A stretch of DNA of 8,813 bases from an uncultured Erysipelotrichaceae bacterium (lineage in GTDB: Bacteria; Bacillota_I; Bacilli_A; RF39; UBA660). The position numbers and the translations under genes are program-made. Positions 1 through 7,813 of this stretch are shown here, piece after piece. How positions within the stretch are numbered: position 1 is the first letter of the stretch; every line of letters starts with the position of its first letter. Below the pieces are notes generated by a model. That model was not told the origin of the DNA. It saw only the letters and a program-made list of their open reading frames with translations, and searched no databases. Location: assembly GCA_902803685.1 (NCBI GenBank), contig CADCQR010000122.1:1-8813 (forward strand), written 5' to 3'.

Positions 1-21
1 ATATGAAAAAGCCCTTAAACT

Positions 22-50
22 AAAAAAGGCAGCCTGAATTCGGGAGCCTT
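22..50 (-). terminator. Rho-independent terminator after dnaJ
   Basis: Read on the minus strand, an AAGGC/GCCTT stem (arms 46-50 and 26-30) is followed directly by six T residues (27-22). The inner part of the hairpin has a 2x2 mismatch and then two CC/GG pairs around a short loop. It starts 7 bases after the dnaJ stop codon, so it most likely ends the chaperone operon. The plus-strand side is also T-rich (49-58), so it could act in both directions, but no convergent gene is visible before the window edge. A further T run lies at 10-6 on the minus strand. Confidence 0.75.
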
Positions 51-56
51 ATTTTA

Positions 57-1220
57 TTACTCGTTATTATCAATAAATTTTTGAAAATTATTTATCTCTG
101 CTGTAGTTAAATCTGTTTCGCTAAGTTTTTCCAATAATTTCTTTTGTTCACGGCTTAACTTCTTAGGAGTATAGACTTTAAAAATCAAATACATATCTCC
201 CTTATGTCTATTATACTTGTTGTCTACACCTCTTCCACGTATACGCTGCTTGTCTCCACTATCGGTCCCAGAAGGAATATTAACAGAAACATTACCATAT
301 AATGTAGGAATTTTTTTCTTACACCCACTAATAGCTTCAGCAATAGTTAATGGCACTTCTAAATATATGTCATCGTTGTCTCGAATAAAATATTTATGTT
401 CCTGTACAACAAATTCTATATATAAATCACCATTTTCGCCACCGTTAACACCAGCAGAACCTTTTCCACTAACACGTCTTCTGTCTCCAGTATTAACACC
501 TGGGTCTATATTAATGGTAAGTCTTTTATCTTTACGAATTTTTCCCTTTCCGCCACATTCATGACATGTGCTTTTAAATACTTTTCCTTTTCCACCACAT
601 TCGTTACATGTAGTTCTAGACATAAAAGATCCCAAAATAGTTTGCTGTTGTGTAGTAACAGTTCCTGAGCCATGACAAGTTGGACATGTTTTAGCATCAA
701 AACCGCCTGAGCCACCGCATTCATCACAGTCCTCTACCACTTCAACATTAAACTTCTTCTCACAGCCATTAATTGCTTCATCAAAGGTTAAGTCCATACG
801 CATTAACACATCGCTACCACGTCTAGCTGAAGATCTTGAGCTTCCACCACCGAAGCTCGAAAATCCACCAAAGCCTCCGCCTCCGCCAAAAATGGAGTCA
901 AAAATATCACCGAAATCAAAGCCACTAGCATCAAAGCCACCGAAACCTCCAAAACCACCAGCACCAGCACCAGCGCCAGCGCCACTTCCATTGCCAACTC
1001 CAGCATGTCCATACTGATCATACATTTTACGCTTTGACTCATCAGACAAGACTGAATATGCTTCTTGGGCTTCCTTAAACTTTTCAGCAGCATCAGGATT
1101 ATCCTTATTCAAATCTGGATGAAACTCTTTCGCCTTTTTCCTAAAAGCACTTTTAATTTCAGCATCAGAAGCATTTTTGTCTACTCCAAGGACTTCATAA
1201 TAATCTCTTTTTGAAGCCAT
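57..1220 (-). CDS. dnaJ: Chaperone protein DnaJ (Hsp40)
   Basis: This is the J-domain co-chaperone that delivers unfolded protein to DnaK and stimulates its ATPase; it acts in the cytoplasm. The 387-residue product has the full class I layout. The J domain covers about residues 5-70 with the HPD motif at 34-36. A long Gly/Phe linker covers about 75-128 and includes an unusual Gly-Ala run. The zinc region at about 165-226 has four CxxCxGxG modules ([32 protein letters not shown]). The C-terminal substrate-binding domains follow. An open frame extends 14 codons upstream to 1262, but the start at 1220 is preferred: an AAGGAG lies 7 bases before it, and [12 protein letters not shown] is where the family normally begins. 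It is the last gene of the operon, 61 bases after dnaK, with a hairpin in that gap. No truncation is seen. Confidence 0.97.
   Translation of the reverse strand: MASKRDYYEVLGVDKNASDAEIKSAFRKKAKEFHPDLNKDNPDAAEKFKEAQEAYSVLSDESKRKMYDQYGHAGVGNGSGAGAGAGAGGFGGFGGFDASGFDFGDIFDSIFGGGGGFGGFSSFGGGSSRSSARRGSDVLMRMDLTFDEAINGCEKKFNVEVVEDCDECGGSGGFDAKTCPTCHGSGTVTTQQQTILGSFMSRTTCNECGGKGKVFKSTCHECGGKGKIRKDKRLTINIDPGVNTGDRRRVSGKGSAGVNGGENGDLYIEFVVQEHKYFIRDNDDIYLEVPLTIAEAISGCKKKIPTLYGNVSVNIPSGTDSGDKQRIRGRGVDNKYNRHKGDMYLIFKVYTPKKLSREQKKLLEKLSETDLTTAEINNFQKFIDNNE
958..984 (-). repeat. Hexanucleotide tandem repeat in dnaJ G/F region
   Basis: Four tandem hexamers (ccagca, ccagca, ccagcg, ccagcg on the plus strand, 958-981) followed by a partial fifth unit encode an alternating Gly-Ala run in the Gly/Phe linker of DnaJ. 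The units differ only at a third codon position. Gain or loss of a unit would stay in frame and change the linker by two residues. Confidence 0.7.
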
Positions 1221-1227
1221 TATATCA

Positions 1228-1233
1228 CTCCTT
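1228..1233 (-). promoter_or_regulatory. dnaJ ribosome binding site
   Basis: AAGGAG on the minus strand lies 7 bases upstream of the ATG at 1220-1218. It decides the start codon of dnaJ: the longer open frame beginning at 1262 has no comparable site and would add 14 residues not typical of DnaJ. Confidence 0.85.
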
Positions 1234-1248
1234 ATCTTATATTTAAAA

Positions 1249-1276
1249 TTAAGTAGTCCCAAAATGGACTACTTAA
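1249..1276 (-). other. dnaK-dnaJ intercistronic hairpin
   Basis: A perfect 11-bp inverted repeat (TTAAGTAGTCC at 1249-1259 and GGACTACTTAA at 1266-1276) encloses a 6-base loop. It begins 5 bases after the dnaK stop. On the minus strand the stem is followed by TTTTAAAT, a poor T-tract, so it could be a leaky terminator. It could equally be an RNA-stability or processing hairpin protecting the 3' end of upstream messages. It does not overlap the dnaJ ribosome binding site. The structure is seen directly; the role is inferred. Confidence 0.75.
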
Positions 1277-1281
1277 CTTAA

Positions 1282-3721
<2,440 letters not shown>

Positions 3722-3728
3722 ACACTAC

Positions 3729-4718
3729 CTACCTTTCAATATTTTCTTTCATGTATTCCAACATTCCCACAACACGATTATATTCCATTCTCTTTGGTCC
3801 TATTATGGCAATAGTTCCTTCTTCGTTACCATTTTTAAATTTTGTTTTAATAATAGTAACATCATCATCAATTTTACTTTCTTCGCCAATGTAAACTTTA
3901 ATATTATTATCTCCATCTTGTTCTATGCTATTAAGTAGTTCTTTATTCTCTAATTTGTTAAAAACATTTTTAATCTTTTCAATATTATTAGAAAACTCCG
4001 GTTGTTCTAACATTTTTGTTCTTCCCATTATATTAAAGTCATTAGAAGAATAATCATTAAACACATGATAAAAAGCATTATAAAGTTGTTCGTGTTGTTT
4101 TACATAATTTCCTATAATAGGCTTTATTTCAAACTCCAATTTAGAGCTTACCTCATCAATTGGAGTACCTGCAATTAGATTGTTTATCAGACCAACTGTT
4201 TTCTTTATTTCATCTGTTGATACATCCTTTAATCTAATTGTTTTATGCTCAACATGCCCTCTGTCAGTTACTATCAATACAACCATACTTTCATCATCAA
4301 TCGGAACTACTTCAATTTGTTTAAGAAGATTCTCATGAGAATTACCACCAAGTATAACAGCTGTATAATTAGTTATATCAGATATTATTTGCAAGCTTTG
4401 TGCAATTGTATCAGATAATGCCAATTGCTGGTTCTTAAAAACAATTTGTAACTTTAGCATATCTTCTACATTCATTTTTTTGAATTCCATAAGGTTATCC
4501 ACATAATATCTATAACCAGCTTCACTAGGAACTCTACCAGATGATGTATGTGTTTTTTCTAATAATCCAATATCTTCTAGAGTCGCCATTTCATTACGCA
4601 CTGTCGCACTAGAGCATTTTAGGATTTTTGACAATACTTTAGAACCAACCGGTATAGGTTCCTTGATATATCTTTCAACAATCAATTTAAGTATTTTATT
4701 CTGTCTTTCAGTCAACAT
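3729..4718 (-). CDS. hrcA: Heat-inducible transcription repressor HrcA
   Basis: HrcA is the dimeric repressor of class I heat-shock genes. It binds CIRCE operators and, in studied Firmicutes, depends on chaperonin GroEL to stay active. The 329-residue product has the expected length. The N-terminal winged helix-turn-helix covers about 1-70 and contains the characteristic ERQNKIL (4-10), SATVRNEMATLEDIGLLEK (37-55) and HTSSGRVPS (57-65) segments. The rest is the GAF-like and dimerisation region. It is the first gene of the operon. The ATG has a strong AGGAGG 8 bases upstream (4732-4727), and two CIRCE elements surround its promoter, so it represses its own operon. It ends in TAG 7 bases before grpE. 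No groES or groEL is present in the window. Confidence 0.98.
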   Translation of the reverse strand: MLTERQNKILKLIVERYIKEPIPVGSKVLSKILKCSSATVRNEMATLEDIGLLEKTHTSSGRVPSEAGYRYYVDNLMEFKKMNVEDMLKLQIVFKNQQLALSDTIAQSLQIISDITNYTAVILGGNSHENLLKQIEVVPIDDESMVVLIVTDRGHVEHKTIRLKDVSTDEIKKTVGLINNLIAGTPIDEVSSKLEFEIKPIIGNYVKQHEQLYNAFYHVFNDYSSNDFNIMGRTKMLEQPEFSNNIEKIKNVFNKLENKELLNSIEQDGDNNIKVYIGEESKIDDDVTIIKTKFKNGNEEGTIAIIGPKRMEYNRVVGMLEYMKENIER

Positions 4719-4730
4719 AACATCAACCTC

Positions 4731-4757
4731 CTAGCACCTATATAATACAAGTGCTAA
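4731..4757 (-). promoter_or_regulatory. CIRCE operator, hrcA-proximal copy
   Basis: Inverted repeat CTAGCAC (4731-4737), 13 bases, GTGCTAA (4751-4757). The spacing between the 7-base arms equals that of the consensus TTAGCACTC-N9-GAGTGCTAA. On the minus strand the left arm matches 8 of 9 and the right arm 6 of 9. It covers the predicted transcription start (about 4755) and its distal arm shares two bases with the hrcA Shine-Dalgarno (4732-4727). HrcA binding here would block transcription start. Confidence 0.85.
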
Positions 4758-4761
4758 ATAC

Positions 4762-4790
4762 ATTGTAGAACTATTTTTAGCACAAGTCAA
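4762..4790 (-). promoter_or_regulatory. Sigma-A type promoter of hrcA-grpE-dnaK-dnaJ
   Basis: On the minus strand the -35 is TTGACT (4790-4785), the spacer is exactly 17 bases, and the -10 is TACAAT (4767-4762). The predicted start of transcription is near 4755, about 37 bases before the hrcA ATG. The -35 lies inside the distal CIRCE and the start site inside the proximal CIRCE, so HrcA can cover both ends of the promoter. No other convincing promoter was seen inside the operon. Confidence 0.9.
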
Positions 4791-4803
4791 CAAAAAGTGC
4801 TAA
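4777..4803 (-). promoter_or_regulatory. CIRCE operator, distal copy
   Basis: Inverted repeat TTAGCAC (4777-4783), 13 bases, GTGCTAA (4797-4803), with perfect 7-base arms at the consensus spacing. On the minus strand the left arm matches the 9-base consensus at 8 positions and the right arm at 7. It contains the -35 hexamer of the chaperone promoter. Its centre is 46 bp from that of the proximal copy. Confidence 0.93.
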
Positions 4804-4840
4804 TTTTTAAAAAAATAAAAAGTGACTATCATCAGTCACT
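4804..4840 (-). terminator. Rho-independent terminator of the surface-protein gene
   Basis: On the minus strand AGTGACT (4840-4834), a 6-base loop and AGTCACT (4827-4821) form a perfect 7-bp stem. It is followed by a T-rich tract (4820-4804, TTTTATTTTTTT). The stem begins within the stop codon of the preceding gene (TAG, 4841-4839). It separates the ylbF-rsmD-surface protein unit from the chaperone operon, and its T-tract ends right where the distal CIRCE begins. Confidence 0.93.
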
Positions 4841-6845
4841 AATAATTAGCTGCTAATATTCTAAATTTTTGACTTCGTACTTGTAAAGCATTTTTTAGCT
4901 TCCCAGAAGGAGAAATTTTTTTCTTAGAATATGCGAAATCTACCCAATTGTAAAATAGCAAATTTTGCGAATGACTAAAGTCTGGATCAATTCCCATGCA
5001 GGTACCATATCCTGACTTTATATAAACCATTCCGTTACCAGCATTCTCAACTGTCCACTTATTCCAATCTGATATAGTATCAGACTCAGCAAGTTCAATT
5101 GGGGCATCATCTGAATCAGTTCCATAAGATATCTCTAAAACCCTACCAGTAGCCAAATTAGTAATTTGGAAATAGTCTTCACCTAAACTTTTGAATATCC
5201 ACTTCTGATTTGCATAGCCATTAAACGAATTAAACTTTGCACCATCAGTACTCCAAATTGGATCCGACAAGAAAAAAGCATTAGATGAAGCAGACATAAT
5301 ATAATAAATTCCATCAACAGGTTTTCCCGTTGATTTTGGTTGCCAAGCAGAATAATGAAAACCATCACCAGTTTCGTTAGAGCCAATCGCAAAGCTATCA
5401 GCGTTATTATTAGTCGCAACATTACACCAATCAGTTCCATTACTACTAACACTTAGAGTGTGGTTAACAGGGACATAAGCCCATTCATCAAACGAATGCC
5501 AAACTGCCACTTCTCTAATATATTTATAATTCGCTTCAAGATTAACTATCACACACTTTTTTCCTTCACTCGAGGCAGTTGTGCCCGCTGAATTATAAGC
5601 TATTTTTCCATCTGTTAAGGGGCCGGTACTTCCAGTGCCAGACCAATTACCATTATAATCAGTAAAAATATATTTTCTGCCATATGCAACATTCTTACCT
5701 GAATTTTCAGCTGTACCATCAATAACCTGAAGTTCTTTCCAGCTACTTTCCTTAAAAGATTCGCTATCAGAGCCAATTGATATATCAGCATTAATCTGCT
5801 TGCTATCGGCTTTCTGCAATCCAGATATACAATCTCTAACATACTGAATACCAGCACCGTTATTATTATAGATGTCAGAATTAAGAATTGCCGGAGCAGT
5901 ACCATAGTCGGATACCTTAGATATTCGGGCAACCCCGTTATACATTTCAGAATATCCATATCGTGCTCCAGGAATTATTACACCATTTATAAAAACGTTA
6001 TCATAAGCATTAGTTGCATCATCTTGATTAACATAAGTTGCGCCCTCATTTGTTTTACCCTTTGTATACACGCCAGCGTAACCAGATATATAGGAAGACC
6101 CACCAGCACCACTACCTCCAGCAGATATACCAGCAGAGCCACCATAATATCCTCCGCCACCACCACCAGTATTTGCAACAGTAGCTTTGCCACCAACACC
6201 AAAACTTCCACCTGTTTGTAATCCTCCATAGGAAACGACTTGAGATATACCAGTGGTAGAGTCTACTTTTCTAGAATTATTGCCAACAACAGAGCCACCA
6301 TATCCATCAACGTTACCATCGGCAGCATAACCGCCTCCACCTGCTGCAACCATTATACGACTTTCCAATGAAGCATTATCTTTCCATCCCCCCTTAGCTA
6401 ATCTAACTTCAGTAGCACCACCACCATTTTTACCAGTACCCTTTCCTTTTCCTGCACCAGTGGCCTCATCGCCTTGTTTTCCGACATAAAAATATAGTAT
6501 TTTCCCTGCTTTCATCTTAATAACACCAGAAGTATAAGCTCCTCTTGGAATGTAATTTTTATTCGAAAAAACACCACAAGCCCCCCACAATTCAATTTTA
6601 TACCAACCATCTTCTGGCACGATATATTCTTGAGACGGATCAACATTGTCACTTTTAGCATAAAAAATAGTACTCGTTAAGCTAAATCTATTAAGTTCTT
6701 CTTCGATATTCTGAACAAATTCTTTATTTGTTTTCCTATTCGTATGCATGGTACTCATTATAAGTAATATGATCATAATTCCCATTATAGATAATCCATA
6801 TAATATGGAAGAAAATGCAAACCCCTTATTATCCAACTTAAACAT
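4839..6845 (-). CDS. Pilin-like, multi-domain lectin surface protein
   Basis: Predicted membrane-anchored or pilus-associated surface protein of 668 residues; the function is inferred from domains. Residues 1-8 are a short basic leader ending KG, followed by FAFSSILYGL and a hydrophobic helix to about 32, as in type IV prepilins or pseudopilins, though Glu5 of the mature form is replaced by Ser. A glycine-rich domain (about 67-310, with GGGATEVRLAKGG, AAGGGGYAADG and GGGGGGYYGGSAG) resembles Pfam Gly_rich, also known from ALK/LTK receptors. Residues about 370-500 resemble an F5/8 type C domain (NVAYGR, LTDGKIAY, VIVNLEANYKYIREVAV, LSVSSNGTDW). Residues about 507-665 resemble a ricin-type beta-trefoil with QKW, NKW and QKF at the QxW positions (547-549, 595-597, 659-661). 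Together these suggest carbohydrate binding outside the cell. The ATG has a modest GGTGA site, and the gene follows rsmD after 30 bases. A weak extended -10 (TGTGATAAA, 6880-6872) could give separate expression. A terminator follows. Confidence 0.85.
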   Translation of the reverse strand: MFKLDNKGFAFSSILYGLSIMGIMIILLIMSTMHTNRKTNKEFVQNIEEELNRFSLTSTIFYAKSDNVDPSQEYIVPEDGWYKIELWGACGVFSNKNYIPRGAYTSGVIKMKAGKILYFYVGKQGDEATGAGKGKGTGKNGGGATEVRLAKGGWKDNASLESRIMVAAGGGGYAADGNVDGYGGSVVGNNSRKVDSTTGISQVVSYGGLQTGGSFGVGGKATVANTGGGGGGYYGGSAGISAGGSGAGGSSYISGYAGVYTKGKTNEGATYVNQDDATNAYDNVFINGVIIPGARYGYSEMYNGVARISKVSDYGTAPAILNSDIYNNNGAGIQYVRDCISGLQKADSKQINADISIGSDSESFKESSWKELQVIDGTAENSGKNVAYGRKYIFTDYNGNWSGTGSTGPLTDGKIAYNSAGTTASSEGKKCVIVNLEANYKYIREVAVWHSFDEWAYVPVNHTLSVSSNGTDWCNVATNNNADSFAIGSNETGDGFHYSAWQPKSTGKPVDGIYYIMSASSNAFFLSDPIWSTDGAKFNSFNGYANQKWIFKSLGEDYFQITNLATGRVLEISYGTDSDDAPIELAESDTISDWNKWTVENAGNGMVYIKSGYGTCMGIDPDFSHSQNLLFYNWVDFAYSKKKISPSGKLKNALQVRSQKFRILAANY

Positions 6846-6875
6846 AAAATCACCATCTATTCTGAGAAAATTTTA

Positions 6876-7421
6876 TCACATTTGTTTTAAAATAACTATA
6901 TATTTATCTCCATATTTTCTATTTTTTACACAAATATAAGATTCATTATAAACAATTTTATCTAAGCTATCGCTTTCACAGATTATCATACCATTTTTAT
7001 TAAGTAAAGAATATTCATCTATCAATAAAATACTTTTTTCTATATAGTCAGTTTTATATGGAGGATCTAAAAATATTAAATCAAATTTTATTTTTTTCTC
7101 GAAAAAGTTTTTTAAAGCCAATTGATAATCACAATTAAAAATAATAGAATTAGAAACTCTTAATAAATCTAAGTTTTTCTTAATAGTACTTATCGCTTTT
7201 TTATTCTTATCGACTAGGTATGCATACTTTGCTCCATTAGATAAAGCCTCTAGCCCTAAATTTCCACTACCAGCAAATAAATCTAAAACAATAGCGTCTT
7301 TAATACTATTCTGGATAATGGCAAAAAGTGATTCTTTTACCCTATCCATAGTAGGTCTAGTTCCTTCTATATCAAATCCCTCTAAGCGTCTACCCTTATA
7401 AACACCACTAATTATCTTCAT
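6876..7421 (-). CDS. rsmD: 16S rRNA (guanine(966)-N2)-methyltransferase RsmD
   Basis: RsmD uses S-adenosylmethionine to methylate G966 of 16S rRNA during small-subunit assembly. The 181-residue product has the usual length and motifs: ISGVYKGRRL near the N-terminus, TRPTMDRVKE at 21-30, the SAM-binding motif VLDLFAGSGNLGLEAL at 45-60, and the catalytic DPPY at 119-122. The start has a GAGGGTG site 8 bases upstream (7436-7430). It overlaps the end of the ylbF-like gene by 14 bases, so the two are co-transcribed and probably translationally coupled. In Bacillus, ylbF also lies just upstream of rsmD (ylbH), but coaD usually follows; here a surface-protein gene follows. The gene ends in a tandem stop, TGA TAA. 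Its AT content is much higher than that of the next gene. Confidence 0.95.
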   Translation of the reverse strand: MKIISGVYKGRRLEGFDIEGTRPTMDRVKESLFAIIQNSIKDAIVLDLFAGSGNLGLEALSNGAKYAYLVDKNKKAISTIKKNLDLLRVSNSIIFNCDYQLALKNFFEKKIKFDLIFLDPPYKTDYIEKSILLIDEYSLLNKNGMIICESDSLDKIVYNESYICVKNRKYGDKYIVILKQM

Positions 7422-7704
7422 TTTTTATACACCCTCTTCTACTATTAATTTTACTTAATTCTTTTCTAATTCTTAATATAATAAAATTAACTTCATTTTC
7501 ATAGTGCTTATATTCTAAATATAATTCGTTTTTAAATATTTTTGCTTTTACCTCCTCACTTCTGCTAATTTGATATTCTTGTATTAACTTATTTAGGTCA
7601 TTATCCTTTTTTAATTTTTTATTTAAAACTTTAATAGTTTTAATAACATCATCATTATCCAATACTTTTTTCAAATTTTCTAGTTTTTCTATTATCTCTT
7701 CCAT
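7408..7704 (-). CDS. ylbF: YlbF/YmcA-family protein (short)
   Basis: Probable member of the Com_YlbF family. In Bacillus subtilis YlbF works with YmcA and YaaT as an accessory complex of RNase Y in mRNA maturation. The 98-residue product is all-helical and charged, with heptad-like helices over nearly its whole length and no membrane segment. It is about 50 residues shorter than B. subtilis YlbF, lacking most of the C-terminal part. The main support is its position immediately before rsmD plus its composition; sequence motifs are weak, so another small coiled-coil protein is possible. An in-frame stop lies five codons upstream and no other start is nearby, so the ATG at 7704 is firm. No Shine-Dalgarno is visible before it, and the predicted promoter would start the message at the ATG. 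Confidence 0.6.
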   Translation of the reverse strand: MEEIIEKLENLKKVLDNDDVIKTIKVLNKKLKKDNDLNKLIQEYQISRSEEVKAKIFKNELYLEYKHYENEVNFIILRIRKELSKINSRRGCIKNEDN

Positions 7705-7710
7705 AAAGTA

Positions 7711-7719
7711 ATTGTATCA
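7711..7719 (-). promoter_or_regulatory. Extended -10 promoter for ylbF-rsmD unit
   Basis: On the minus strand TGATACAAT (TG at 7719-7718, TACAAT at 7716-7711) is a good extended -10. No clear -35 is found at 16-18 bases upstream (TAGTTT at 7739-7734 for a 17-base spacer). Six bases separate the -10 from the ATG, so transcription would begin at or next to the start codon. Since the neighbouring gene is divergent, the promoter must lie in this 109-base gap. Confidence 0.55.
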
Positions 7720-7737
7720 TTTGCAATAAAATAAAAC

Positions 7738-7771
7738 TACTTTTTTACTACAAATTTATAGTAAAAAAGTA
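7738..7771. promoter_or_regulatory. 34-bp palindrome, probable operator
   Basis: Perfect 13-base arms, TACTTTTTTACTA (7738-7750) and TAGTAAAAAAGTA (7759-7771), surround the 8-base centre CAAATTTA. The palindrome lies between the -10 elements of two divergent genes and overlaps where both -35 hexamers would be. A terminator is unlikely, because transcription runs away from it on both sides and no T-tract follows. A two-fold symmetric binding site for a dimeric regulator fits best. It does not match CIRCE or another operator known to me. Confidence 0.6.
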
Positions 7772-7778
7772 ATAAAGA

Positions 7779-7787
7779 TGATATAAT
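7779..7787 (+). promoter_or_regulatory. Extended -10 promoter of divergent gene
   Basis: TGATATAAT contains a perfect TATAAT (7782-7787) with the TGn extension (7779-7781). The -35 position (7759-7764 for a 17-base spacer) is TAGTAA, not consensus, and falls in the right arm of the palindrome. The predicted start is near 7794, giving a leader of about 20 bases. That leader contains AAGGA (7799-7803), 10 bases before the ATG at 7814. Confidence 0.7.
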
Positions 7788-7813
7788 ACGTTGCAAAAAA
7801 GGAATGAATATGT

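Noticed and set aside
217..727. Open frames within dnaJ on both strands, including a Cys-poor plus-strand frame of 115 codons
   Set aside because: Shadows of the zinc-finger and C-terminal coding sequence of dnaJ.
1221..1262. Upstream extension of dnaJ by 14 codons to an ATG at 1262
   Set aside because: No ribosome site at 1262, the extension overlaps the intercistronic hairpin, and DnaJ proteins begin at the [12 protein letters not shown] position, which has AAGGAG 7 bases upstream.
6024..6221. Ser/Thr-rich plus-strand frame of 65 codons
   Set aside because: It is the antisense of glycine codons in the Gly_rich domain; its composition follows from that repeat bias.
5183..6229. Minus-strand open frames of 80-114 codons inside the surface-protein gene
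   Set aside because: They lie in other frames of an intact gene with clear domain motifs, have low-complexity Leu/Val-rich products and lack ribosome sites.
7738..7771. Palindrome as a transcription terminator
   Set aside because: It lies between divergent starts, the stem is almost all A-T, and no T-tract follows on either side.
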